Assembly: GCF_016862955.1 (NCBI RefSeq)
Contig: NZ_BONY01000024.1
Location: forward strand, 1 to 64,000
Direction of reading: 5' to 3'
From: Rhizocola hellebori
GTDB taxonomy: Bacteria; Actinomycetota; Actinomycetes; Mycobacteriales; Micromonosporaceae
DNA: 64,000 nucleotides
The number at the start of each line of letters is the position of its first letter. Within the stretch, counting starts at the first letter, position 1. A program made the position numbers and the translations under genes. This document shows positions 41,173 to 49,299 of the stretch, in pieces. A model generated the notes under the pieces. It ran no database searches, was not told the origin of the DNA, and worked only from the letters and a program-made list of their open reading frames with translations.

Positions 41173-42390
41173 ATGCACCCACCCCTGACAAGGCTGGCCG
41201 TCGCGCTCGCCCTCGTCGCCAGCGCTGTGGCCGTGCCGGCCACCGCCTTGGCGAGCGAGGGCGGCGCCCCGGTCTCGGCGCTCTATGCGCAGGCCATGAC
41301 GCGTGATCTGGGCGTCGACGCGACACAGGTCGAGGCACGGCTCGCCGTCGAACTGAAGGCGGCCAAGACCGAGGAGAAGCTGTCGCAGTCGCTGGGCAGC
41401 AGCTACGGCGGCGCGTGGTTCGACGAAAGCGCGTCGACATTGGTCGTCGGCATCACCGACGCCAAGCAGGCCGCCCGGGTCGCAGCGGCCGGCGCTACCC
41501 CGAAGCTGGTCAAGCACAGCGTGGCTCGGCTTTCCGCGTCCAAGAACGCGCTCGACCGGGCACCGCGCCCGGCCGCGTCCGACATCACCAGCTGGTACGT
41601 GGACCCGGCGACGAACAGCGTCGTGGTCACCGCCCGGCCCGGCGCCGACAACGCGGTGAAGGACTTCATCGCCGCGAGCGGCGCCGACCGCACCACGGTC
41701 AAGGTGGAGCAGGCCACGGCCAGCTACCACACCACCATCGACTCCTTCCCGGCCACGGAATGGGCCATCTACGGCGGTAGCGCCCTGCTGCTGCCCAACG
41801 GTTCGTGCAGCAGCGGTTTCGCGGTGTGGCGCGCGTCGGACGGGGTCTTCGGCATGACCACCGCCGGGCACTGCGGCACGGTCAACACCCCGGCGACATT
41901 CCGGATTGTCAACGGGCCGCTGACCGAGCAGGGCACCTTCCGCAATTCGATGTTCCCGGGCTCGGGCGACATGGCCTTTGTTTCGCACGACAGCTACCAG
42001 TTCGAGGGAACCGGCTTCGTGCTGCAGCAAGTGCTCGACTACACGGGCCGGGCGATCCCGGTCGACGGCCTGCAAGAGGCCGCGGTCGGCGCTTCGATCT
42101 GCCACTCCGGCATCTCGACCGGGTTCCGCTGCGGGCGCATCACCGCCCGCAACGTCACCGTGAACTACGTCGAAGGCCCGGTCACCGGGCTGACCCAGAC
42201 CTCGGCCTGCGGTGACTTCGGCGACTCCGGCGGCCCCTACCTGGCCGGCACCCAGGCGCAGGGAACTGTCTCCGGTGGTGACCGCGGCTGCTCGTCTGGC
42301 GGGCGGATCACCTTCTTCCAGCCCATCCGGCCTGTGCTGCAGGCCTACGGGCTCAACCTGATGACCCGCTTCGGCCCGATGCCGGGCTGA
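41173..42390 (+). CDS. Secreted S1 serine protease (streptogrisin/alpha-lytic type)
   Basis: 405-aa secreted protease precursor. Signal peptide residues 1-28; alpha-lytic-type propeptide about 30-190, needed for folding (LGSSYGGAWFDES, STLVVGITDAK, WYVDPATNSVVVTA); mature domain about 191-405. Catalytic triad: His233 (TTAGHCG), Asp266 (GSGDMAF) and Ser352 (GDFGDSGGP). Cys pairs 212/234, 310/320 and 346/ later fit the S1E fold. ATG at 41173. Probably autoprocessed outside the cell. Confidence 0.92.
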   Translation: MHPPLTRLAVALALVASAVAVPATALASEGGAPVSALYAQAMTRDLGVDATQVEARLAVELKAAKTEEKLSQSLGSSYGGAWFDESASTLVVGITDAKQAARVAAAGATPKLVKHSVARLSASKNALDRAPRPAASDITSWYVDPATNSVVVTARPGADNAVKDFIAASGADRTTVKVEQATASYHTTIDSFPATEWAIYGGSALLLPNGSCSSGFAVWRASDGVFGMTTAGHCGTVNTPATFRIVNGPLTEQGTFRNSMFPGSGDMAFVSHDSYQFEGTGFVLQQVLDYTGRAIPVDGLQEAAVGASICHSGISTGFRCGRITARNVTVNYVEGPVTGLTQTSACGDFGDSGGPYLAGTQAQGTVSGGDRGCSSGGRITFFQPIRPVLQAYGLNLMTRFGPMPG

Positions 42391-42524
42391 GGCATCCAGA
42401 ACCCGGAGGTGGCCGTGGCCCGCGCCACGGCCACCTCCGCGCGTTCCAGCCAACGCCTTCGGCGTGTGCGGTAGCGGTGGCTGGGTAATATGTGGGCGTC
42501 GATTTCCGGGCCGGGGAGGTGAGG

Positions 42525-44399
42525 GTGACCGAACCCCCGGACCGCCGCCAGAGGATGGCCACCGGCGCTCTGTTCAGTGTGCTGGTCCTCTTCTCGGGTG
42601 CTCTGCAGGCGCTCTTCGAATCGAGTGAGGGCCCGCTGCGCTGGGTGTTCCTGTTCCTGGCCTCGCTGCTGGTCGGCCTGATCCCGTTCACGCCCTCCTG
42701 GCAAGGGATCTACACGTGGATGTCGCGGTGGCGCACCGTGCGCTGGCGGCATCTGCTGCGCCGCGGTCTGGTCTGGACGCTGGCCATGGCCGGCACGGTG
42801 GCGCTGGGGGCGATCGCTGTGCCGCTGGCCGCGGACTTCACCGAGCGCGCCCGGGTGCGGCTGCAGGGGTGCCCAAACGCCACCCAGCTGATCATGGTGG
42901 CCGCGCCCGAGGACGTCACCACGGCTCGTGAGCTCGCCAGCGCCTTCGAAGCCGATACCGCCGGCCGCCGGTACGGCTGCCCGAGCGCGGACATCCAGGT
43001 CTACCCGGAGACCCCGGCCCTGGTTCGCCAAGCGCTGCAAGGCGGCTGGTCTCCCGACGATCTGCGCTCCATCGGCGCCCGGCCCGACCTGTGGCTGCCC
43101 GGGTCCACCCGCCAGGCGCTGATGCCACCCGATCCACTCGTCCCGGCCGACGAGTCGACCATCGCGTCGACCCCGATCGTGCTGGCCGTTCCACCTTCGC
43201 TGCTGGTCGATCCCAGGCTGCTGGACCTGCGCCGGAGCCTGCTCTGGAGCACGCTGATCGAGCGGGCCGAGGCCCTGCACTGGACGGTGCAGCGGCCCGA
43301 TCCGCAGCTGTCCGCGGCGGCCGAGCTGGCGACCGTCAAGCTCTACACCGATGGGAGCGTGCTGATCGACCGGGCCAAGGCGCGGCAGCTGGAGAAAGTC
43401 CTGTTGCCTCCCAAATCCCCAGCCAGCGGTGTCGACCTGCTGTGCGGGCAACCCACCAGCGCAGTGATCGTGACCGAGCAGCAGATGGTCCGCTACAACG
43501 CCGGGCGTCTGGACTGTCCTCGCCCCCTTGCGCCGAACCCGTCGTGGCGCGCTTTCTACCCGGCCGAACTGACGCCGGTGCAGATGCCTCTGCTCCGGTT
43601 CAGGTGGCCGGATGCCGGGGACGATCAGGCCCGCGAGGCAGCCGAATTCGTGCGATGGCTGGGCACCACGGCGGGGCGGGAGGCGCTCAACAACTCCGGG
43701 CTGCGGCCCATCGGTGGCGGTCACCTACGGGATCCCCTCTCCGATCGCTACGGCGTCCTGTCGGTGTCCTACGGGCGTGAGCCACCGGCACCCGAGGTTT
43801 TCGAGGCGGTGGCAGCTTTGCGGGCGCAGGCCCAGCGGCCGGCCCGGATCCTGCTCGCGCTCGACGCTTCCGGTTCGATGAACCAGCCCGTCTCCGGTGC
43901 CGGGCTGACCCGGATCGACCTGGCCAAGCAGGGGATAGTGGGCGCGCTCAAGCACATCGGGCCGGGCGACGAGCTCGCGTTGTGGAGCTTCCAGGGTACG
44001 GGTGGGCCGACCCGGCTGACCGAGTTCGCCGGCGACGGCGCAGCCGTCCAGGCCGCGTTGGCCGGGGTAATGCCTTCGGGCAGAGCGCCTCTGTATCAAT
44101 CCATTGTGGACGGAGTGAGCGCGCTGGCCCCGCCGGATCCGGATCGGCACACCGCGCTGGTCGTGTTGACCGATGGCGAGGACGACTCGGGCAGCAGGAT
44201 AAGCCGCCAGCAGCTGCTCGATGCCGTGAAGGGCCGCGGGGTGAAGGTGTTCGCGGTGGCCACAGGGGAAGCCAGCTGCGCCACGCAAATCATCATCGAG
44301 GTGACCGAGCAGACCGACGGCCGCTGTTTCGAGGTCGGTGTGGCCAGTCTCGATGCCCGGCTGAGCGCCATGTTCGAGGTCCTCTGGGGAGGGAGCTGA
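42525..44399 (+). CDS. Membrane protein with solute-binding-like and VWA domains
   Basis: 624-aa membrane protein. Two to three helices in residues ~10-100 (TGALFSVLVLFSGALQALF, WVFLFLASLLVGLIPF, GLVWTLAMAGTVALGAIAV). Then an extracellular type 2 solute-binding-like domain (about 110-430: LIMVAAPEDVTTARELASAF, PDLWLPGSTRQALM, LNNSGLRPIGG), and a C-terminal von Willebrand A domain (about 440-624) with an intact MIDAS motif DASGSM and VVLTDGEDDSG. GTG start at 42525 follows GGGGAGG. No ABC permease or ATPase is near, so it is not an ordinary uptake binding protein. Coupled to the next gene, also solute-binding-like (one base between). A surface sensor, adhesin or conflict-system component is possible; role unknown. 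Confidence 0.75.
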   Translation: MTEPPDRRQRMATGALFSVLVLFSGALQALFESSEGPLRWVFLFLASLLVGLIPFTPSWQGIYTWMSRWRTVRWRHLLRRGLVWTLAMAGTVALGAIAVPLAADFTERARVRLQGCPNATQLIMVAAPEDVTTARELASAFEADTAGRRYGCPSADIQVYPETPALVRQALQGGWSPDDLRSIGARPDLWLPGSTRQALMPPDPLVPADESTIASTPIVLAVPPSLLVDPRLLDLRRSLLWSTLIERAEALHWTVQRPDPQLSAAAELATVKLYTDGSVLIDRAKARQLEKVLLPPKSPASGVDLLCGQPTSAVIVTEQQMVRYNAGRLDCPRPLAPNPSWRAFYPAELTPVQMPLLRFRWPDAGDDQAREAAEFVRWLGTTAGREALNNSGLRPIGGGHLRDPLSDRYGVLSVSYGREPPAPEVFEAVAALRAQAQRPARILLALDASGSMNQPVSGAGLTRIDLAKQGIVGALKHIGPGDELALWSFQGTGGPTRLTEFAGDGAAVQAALAGVMPSGRAPLYQSIVDGVSALAPPDPDRHTALVVLTDGEDDSGSRISRQQLLDAVKGRGVKVFAVATGEASCATQIIIEVTEQTDGRCFEVGVASLDARLSAMFEVLWGGS

Positions 44400-44400
44400 G

Positions 44401-45698
44401 ATGCTGAAAGCCGCCTGGCAAGCCGCGCGTCGTGGATGGGGCTGGACCGGTTTCCTGGCCGGGGTGGCCGCCGGGACAGCGCTGACCGTGCTGGCCATAC
44501 AGATCGTGGTGCCCCAGCTGGCCGGCACCGGCTGGGAGCCGGGCGAGCTGGTCATTCTGAGCGGGAAGGACGAGAGCACCGGCGGCCAGCGCGACCAGCT
44601 GATCGGGCGGTGGAACGCGATGGGAGGCGGGCGGCCCCGGGCCCGGCTGGAGATCGTCGACGGCGACACCAACCGGCAGCGGGCCGAGATGGTCAAGCGG
44701 GCGCAGGGCGACGGCGTCCGGGTCGACATCTACAACCTGGACGTGATCCTGATGGAGGAGTTCCGCAGGTTCAAATACATCCGCCGGCTCGACGATCACC
44801 TGGTCACCGATCGCGGCAGCTTCCTGCGCAACCCGCTGCGCACCTGTGAGGACAGCTCGGGAAAGCTGTGGGCGCTGCCGTTCAACACCGACGCCGGGCT
44901 TCTTTACTATCGCGACGATCTGACCGGTCCGGCAGCTACCCTCAACAGCCTGCCCGCCTTGGGCGCCGCGATCGGCAAGGTTTTGGACTCGGGTGCCTCT
45001 TTGTCTGCCGGGTACGCCGGTCAGCTCAAGGAATATGAAGGCCTGACGGTCAATGCGCTGGAGGCGATCTGGGCCGCGGGCGGTCAGGTGGTGGACGGCA
45101 ACGGCAACGTGGTCATCGACTCCCCGCAGGCACGAGACGGGTTGAAGTGGCTCGCCGCCGGGCTTCGCCTCGGCAAACCGCAAATCATCCTGCCCGAGTC
45201 GCGTGGGTTCGATGAGAGAAACACCGCGGAGGCGTTCGCCGCCGGGCAGATCGCGTTCATGCGCAACTGGCCGGTGTGGCACAACTGGCTCAAGGAGCGG
45301 GTCACCTTTAGCTTCAGCGTGGCCCCATCCCGGGGCCGAGTGTCCTAGGTGGACAGAACCTGGCGATCGCGGCCAACAGCGACCAGCCGCGGGCGGCGCA
45401 GGCGCTGATCGACTTCCTCACCGGTGAGCTGAGCCAGCAGATCCTGTTTGAGCGCGGTGGCCTGCCCGCGACCCGGGCGGGCGTGTACAGGGATGCCGAT
45501 GTGCTCAAGAGCCACCCCTATGCCGGTCAGCTGCTGATCGCGATCAACGCCGCGAGCCGGCGGCCGGATACCGCCCACTACGCCACCTTCAGCGAGGTTT
45601 TCGCGCGCGGGGTGCGGCAGGCCCTCGACAACGGAGGTGAGCCGCCACCGGGCTTCACCGAAGAACTGGCCGACGCCTTGCGGGGCATCAGGCACTAG
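44401..45698 (+). pseudogene. Membrane-anchored extracellular solute-binding protein, frameshifted
   Basis: The first frame gives 315 aa and stops at 45346-45348. It has an N-terminal membrane anchor (TGFLAGVAAGTALTVLAIQI) and a type 1/2 extracellular solute-binding fold (IYNLDVILMEEFRRFKYI, GKLWALPFNTDAGLLYYRDDL, TAEAFAAGQIAFMRNWPVW). The expected continuation, PGPSVLGGQNLAIAANS through FERGGLPATRAGVY and ending GIRH, is open in the frame one base back and runs to 45698. The switch must occur between 45312 and 45345; loss of one base after CCA at 45325-45327 would restore VAP-x-PGPSVLGG. Repaired length is about 432 aa, normal for the family. No lipobox. The cause may be a true mutation, recoding or a sequencing error at the CCCC/CCC/GGGG runs. 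Confidence 0.75.
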
Positions 45699-45780
45699 GG
45701 CGCCGCGCTGTCCATGATTCGACAGGTCCATTGCTGACGTGCTCGACCGGAAGTCGTATCTCCATTCATCGATCCATTGC

Positions 45781-45786
45781 TATAGT
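45781..45786 (+). promoter_or_regulatory. Possible -10 element TATAGT
   Basis: TATAGT, a good sigma-70-type -10, 39 bases before the ATG of the small secreted protein. No convincing -35 at normal spacing. The 126-base gap holding it is less GC-rich than its surroundings. Confidence 0.4.
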
Positions 45787-45824
45787 TCGCTGCTTGGAAG
45801 GATCAAACAGGTGAAGGAGTTGTG

Positions 45825-46085
45825 ATGCGTCGAGTACGTGCGGCCGCGGTCATCGCAAGCATTGCCCTGGGGTTGGTGATGGGGGCCGGATCCCCGGCAC
45901 AGGCGGCGGTGGCGCCCAGCGGCGGGGTGTCGGTCAACTACCAGTTCGGGATGTACTACTCGCAATGGGCCTGCCAGTACTTCGGCAACAGCCTTGTCCA
46001 AGGTGGAGCGTTCCACTCATACAGCTGCGTCTACCAGTACTACCAGCCCGACAACGCCTACTACTGGTTCCTGTACGTGTACTAG
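45825..46085 (+). CDS. Small Tyr-rich secreted peptide
   Basis: 86-aa exported protein of unknown family. Signal peptide residues 1-27 (SPAQA cleavage). The mature ~59 residues hold 12 Tyr, four Phe and two Trp, plus two Cys (a possible single disulfide), with pairs such as MYYSQW, YQYYQP and AYYWF. ATG at 45825 follows AAGGAG; a GTG three bases earlier is possible. It stands alone after the VWA/solute-binding pair. Composition suggests a cell-surface or aggregating peptide, but no role can be assigned. Confidence 0.65.
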   Translation: MRRVRAAAVIASIALGLVMGAGSPAQAAVAPSGGVSVNYQFGMYYSQWACQYFGNSLVQGGAFHSYSCVYQYYQPDNAYYWFLYVY

Positions 46086-46232
46086 GCCCGGGTTGTGGTA
46101 CGTTCGGGTGTCGCCAAGAGCAATTGCGAGCTGAGGAGGTGAGACCGATCAACGCTTTGACAGATCGGGGCCGCCTCCCTCGCACCGCCTAGGGAGTGCC
46201 CCGCAGCAGGCATCCCGAAAGGCTTGACACCC

Positions 46233-46976
46233 ATGCGTTTCACCTCTCAGACGTCGTCCGGCGACGTCACTGAACAGCTGTTCACCCTCGACGGCGCCTT
46301 CGGCGAGGTCCCCGGCGTGCTGTGGACGCCGGCCGGCGCCGAAGGAGCCCGCGCTCTGATCCTGATGGGACACGGCGGCGGGCAGCACAAGAAAGCACCG
46401 GGCATCGTGGCCCGTGCCCAGCGCTTCGCCGCCGAATGCGGCTACGCGGTGGCCGCCCTCGACGTGCCCGGCCATGGCGACCGGCCCAAGACCGAGGAAC
46501 ACCACCGGATCATCGGCGAGCTGCGTAGCCGCGCCCAGACCGGAGGCAACGTGACTGCGGTGGTCGCCGAATTCCACGCCCTGCTGTCCACCCAGACCGT
46601 GGTGGAATGGGCAGCGGCCTTGGATGCGCTGCAGGCACTTCCGCACATCGGCCCCGGCCCGGTCGGCTACTGGGGGATGTCGATGGGCTGCGGGCTCGGC
46701 GTTCCCTTCCTCGCCGCCGAACCCCGCATCCGCGCCGCGGTGCTGGGTTTGAACGGGGCGGAGACCTCGGCGCAGGCCGCCGCACAGGTCAAGATTCCGG
46801 TGGAGTTCCTGGTGCAGTGGGACGATGAGCTGGTGCCGCGCGCGGCGAGCCTGGCGCTGTTCGACATCCTCGCCTCGACCGAGAAGACACTGCACGCCAA
46901 TCCGGGCAAGCATGCGGAGATTCCAGCTTTCGAGCTGGACAGCACGCTGCGGTTCTTCGCCCGGCACCTGACCTGA
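46233..46976 (+). CDS. Alpha/beta hydrolase (dienelactone hydrolase-like)
   Basis: 247-aa cytoplasmic hydrolase. Seen: ALILMGHGGGQHKKAPGIVARA (oxyanion loop), VAALDVPGHGDRP, nucleophile elbow GYWGMSMGCGLGVPF, VQWDDELVPRAASLALF with Asp and GKHAEIPAFE with His. Substrate unknown. ATG at 46233; a TTG nine bases upstream is in frame but weaker. The 147 bases before it hold only a weak CTCCCT/AGGGAG hairpin (46175-46196). Convergent with the DoxX gene. Confidence 0.82.
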   Translation: MRFTSQTSSGDVTEQLFTLDGAFGEVPGVLWTPAGAEGARALILMGHGGGQHKKAPGIVARAQRFAAECGYAVAALDVPGHGDRPKTEEHHRIIGELRSRAQTGGNVTAVVAEFHALLSTQTVVEWAAALDALQALPHIGPGPVGYWGMSMGCGLGVPFLAAEPRIRAAVLGLNGAETSAQAAAQVKIPVEFLVQWDDELVPRAASLALFDILASTEKTLHANPGKHAEIPAFELDSTLRFFARHLT

Positions 46977-46992
46977 TCGTTGGGGTGCCGGT

Positions 46993-47379
46993 TCAGCCGG
47001 TGAAGGACTCTGGTCCGAAGCGGCCCCACGCCACGAAACCGGCCAGGGCGAGGTAGACCAGGTCCGCCATCAGATATCCGAACTCGCGACGCCGGATGCG
47101 GGTGATGGCGGCCCCGATCATGACCACCACCAACCCCAGGGCGGCCAGCGGTACCAGAACCGGCGCGATGCCAAGCGCGGCGGGCAGGATCAGGCCCAGG
47201 CCGCCCAGCACCTCCACGGCACCAATGGCTTTGACGCTGCCCGCGCTGAAGTCTTCGGCCCATCTCGCGCTGGGGCCGAACCCGACGATCTTCTCCTTCG
47301 GCAGGATCAGCTTGAAACCGCCGCCGGCCACGTAGGCGATGGCGAGCAGTCCGGCGACTATCCACAGGGCGACGTTCAT
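46993..47379 (-). CDS. DoxX family membrane protein, ECF41 partner
   Basis: 128-aa four-helix membrane protein of the DoxX/DoxX-like family. Seen: NVALWIVAGLLAIAYVAGGGFKLI, then EVLGGLGLILPAALGI and LVPLAALGLVVVMIGAAITRIRRRE. DoxX proteins take part in respiratory or redox-stress functions. Start is ATG 47377-47379 with a GGAGGG site. It is divergent from an ECF41 sigma gene and carries a mirror-image ECF41 promoter, so it is the probable sigma target. Confidence 0.85.
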   Translation of the reverse strand: MNVALWIVAGLLAIAYVAGGGFKLILPKEKIVGFGPSARWAEDFSAGSVKAIGAVEVLGGLGLILPAALGIAPVLVPLAALGLVVVMIGAAITRIRRREFGYLMADLVYLALAGFVAWGRFGPESFTG

Positions 47380-47418
47380 GAGGGTTTCCCTCCGTAAGGG
47401 CGAGCTGTTCGCACACAG

Positions 47419-47445
47419 GACACCGGTGACCCGCTGCTTGTGACA
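47419..47445 (-). promoter_or_regulatory. ECF41 promoter of the DoxX gene
   Basis: On the minus strand: TGTCACA, 16 bases, TGTC (complement of 47439-47445 and 47419-47422), about 40 bases before the DoxX start. The -35 equals the known ECF41 consensus; the -10 has T in place of C. Confidence 0.75.
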
Positions 47446-47457
47446 GCCGGTTACCGG

Positions 47458-47484
47458 TGTCACAAAACGGCGGGGCCCGGTGTC
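47458..47484 (+). promoter_or_regulatory. ECF41 autoregulatory promoter
   Basis: TGTCACA (47458-47464), 16 bases, TGTC (47481-47484), 42 bases before the sigma ATG. Identical to the divergent promoter in both boxes and spacing; the two -35 boxes lie 12 bases apart, back to back. Confidence 0.75.
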
Positions 47485-47526
47485 TTGTGGTGAGACACTC
47501 GACAGCGAGCAGAGGAGGAGTCCCGC

Positions 47527-48423
47527 ATGGCCATCGACGGCGGCCTGGACCCTGCCACCGAGGCCTTTGTGGCCCACCGCAACCTGCTCTTCACCGTCGC
47601 CTACGAGATGCTCGGCTCGGCCGCCGACGCCGAGGACGTCCTTCAGGAAACCTGGCTGCTGTGGGCGAAGGTCCCGCTCGGCGACGTGCTGGACCGGCGC
47701 GCCTACCTGGTCCGGATCACGACCCGCCAGGCGCTTAACCGGCTGCGCACGCTCAGCCGGCGCAGGGAGTCCTACGTCGGCCAGTGGCTGCCCGAGCCGC
47801 TGCTGACCACACCCGATGTGGCGCAGGACGTCGAGCTGGCCGACAGCTTGTCGATCGCGATGCTGCTGGTGCTGGAGACGCTTGCGCCGACCGAGCGGGC
47901 GGTGTTCGTGCTACGCGAGGTATTCGCTCTGGAGTACGGCGAGATCGCCGAAGCCGTCGGCAAGACCCCTGCCGCGGTCCGGCAGATCGCCCACCGAGCG
48001 CGGGCACATGTCGCCGCCCGCCGCCCGCGTGAGGTCGTTTCCCAGGCGCAGACCCGCACCGCGGTGGAGGCCTTCGCCCGGGCGGCCGCGACGGGCGACC
48101 TACAGGGCCTGCTCGACATCCTGGCGCCGAACGTCGTCGTGCTGAGCGACGGCGGCGGAATCAAACAGGCCATGCCACGGCCCGTTGTCGGCGCGGCCAG
48201 GGCTGTTCGCCTGCTGGCCGCCGGGCTGGCCGTGGTCGGTCCCGCGATGACGCTGGAACGGGTGCAGGTCAACGGCTGCCCGGCGCTCATCATGCGGCTC
48301 GACGGTGAGCTCGAGAGCGTCATGGCGGTGCACGTGGAGGATGGCCGCATCGCCGGGGTCTACGTGGTGCGCAACCCGGAGAAACTGTCGCGTGTGGAGC
48401 GCCAGAACGCGTTGACCCGCTGA
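47527..48423 (+). CDS. ECF41-family RNA polymerase sigma factor (SigJ-like)
   Basis: 298-aa ECF sigma factor, second ECF41 member in the window. Region 2: HRNLLFTVAYEMLGSAADAEDVLQETWLLW; region 4: TERAVFVLREVFALEYGEIAEAVGKTPAAVRQIAHRARAHV. SnoaL-like C-terminal extension with DGGG (SDGGGIKQAM) and NPEKL (VRNPEKLSRV), the ECF41 control motifs. ATG at 47527 after GGAGGAG. Divergent from doxX; convergent with the Ig-like protein gene, eight bases apart. Confidence 0.92.
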   Translation: MAIDGGLDPATEAFVAHRNLLFTVAYEMLGSAADAEDVLQETWLLWAKVPLGDVLDRRAYLVRITTRQALNRLRTLSRRRESYVGQWLPEPLLTTPDVAQDVELADSLSIAMLLVLETLAPTERAVFVLREVFALEYGEIAEAVGKTPAAVRQIAHRARAHVAARRPREVVSQAQTRTAVEAFARAAATGDLQGLLDILAPNVVVLSDGGGIKQAMPRPVVGAARAVRLLAAGLAVVGPAMTLERVQVNGCPALIMRLDGELESVMAVHVEDGRIAGVYVVRNPEKLSRVERQNALTR

Positions 48424-48431
48424 GCTTCCGG

Positions 48432-49106
48432 TCAGCGCTGCCGGAAACCCGGCCGGCAGATGTGGGCCACACCCGCGGCGATGGTGACTTTCGGAGCGTC
48501 CCGGCAGGACGTCTCGAATTCCCAGCCCTGGAAGCTTGAGCCCGGCGCGGGACGTGCCTCGAGCCGAACCTGGGTTCCGGCCGGGAAGAAGACGTTGTTG
48601 CACGCGCCCGTGGTGGTGGTCGCCGTGAAGACACAGTCGACTCCGGGCGGCTGGGAGGTGACCCTGCCCCCGCCGGTGCCGCCGCGCGCCAGCGAAATGC
48701 TGCCCCGGTTGGCCTGCGACCCGGTCGTGACGGTGACGATGGCGTACTTGGTCACTCCACCGGCCACGCCGATGATGAGCGCCGACTGCGGGTTGGGCAC
48801 CACGAACGTGGTCACCGGGAAGCTTGCCGAGACCGCTCCGGCGGCCACCGTGACGCTCGACGGCACGGTAGCCGCCATCGTGTTGTCGCTCGTCAAGGGA
48901 ACGGCCAGCCCGCCGGCCGGGGCTGCCGAGGTGAGCGTCACCGTGCCGGTCACCGGCGTTCCACCCACGACAGTGCCCTGGCTGACGGCGACCGCCGCCA
49001 GCGCGGGCGCGGCGGCCACCGCGCCGGGCGCGGCAGTGCCGGCCACCGGGAACCCCAGCGCCAACATCGAGGCGGCCACGAAAGGTACAAGACCCGTCTT
49101 GATCAT
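48432..49106 (-). CDS. Secreted Ig-like beta-domain protein
   Basis: 224-aa exported protein. Signal peptide about residues 1-32. Residues ~36-130 resemble a bacterial Ig-like repeat (VVGGTPVTGTVTLTSAAPAGGLAVPLTSDNTMAATVPSSVTVAAGAVSASFPV). Residues ~140-224 carry GRVTSQPPGVDC and a FPAGTQVRLEARPAPGSSFQGW segment as in InlB-type/Listeria-like repeat domains, with four to five Cys. Surface or matrix role likely; no enzymatic motif. ATG at 49104-49106. Confidence 0.7.
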   Translation of the reverse strand: MIKTGLVPFVAASMLALGFPVAGTAAPGAVAAAPALAAVAVSQGTVVGGTPVTGTVTLTSAAPAGGLAVPLTSDNTMAATVPSSVTVAAGAVSASFPVTTFVVPNPQSALIIGVAGGVTKYAIVTVTTGSQANRGSISLARGGTGGGRVTSQPPGVDCVFTATTTTGACNNVFFPAGTQVRLEARPAPGSSFQGWEFETSCRDAPKVTIAAGVAHICRPGFRQR

Positions 49107-49299
49107 CGCACTCCCATCATTGCCCGTGTGTCTACAGGGTCAATGACATTCACGTCCCGAGCGTGCCCGCGGTTCGACGCGTCGGCCGGAGCCAGCCTGC
49201 GCCACGAAAACGGTGGATTCCACCTTTGGGAGCGGGCGATGACCAGCCCCTACGATATGAACAACTTTGGATGCATCGCCGGCGGATGGGGTACCGACC

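Noticed and set aside
46127-46192. Short leader-peptide frame after GAGGAG before the hydrolase gene
   Set aside because: The GTG falls inside the Shine-Dalgarno-like sequence, the 17-residue product has no pattern, and no attenuator pair is convincing.
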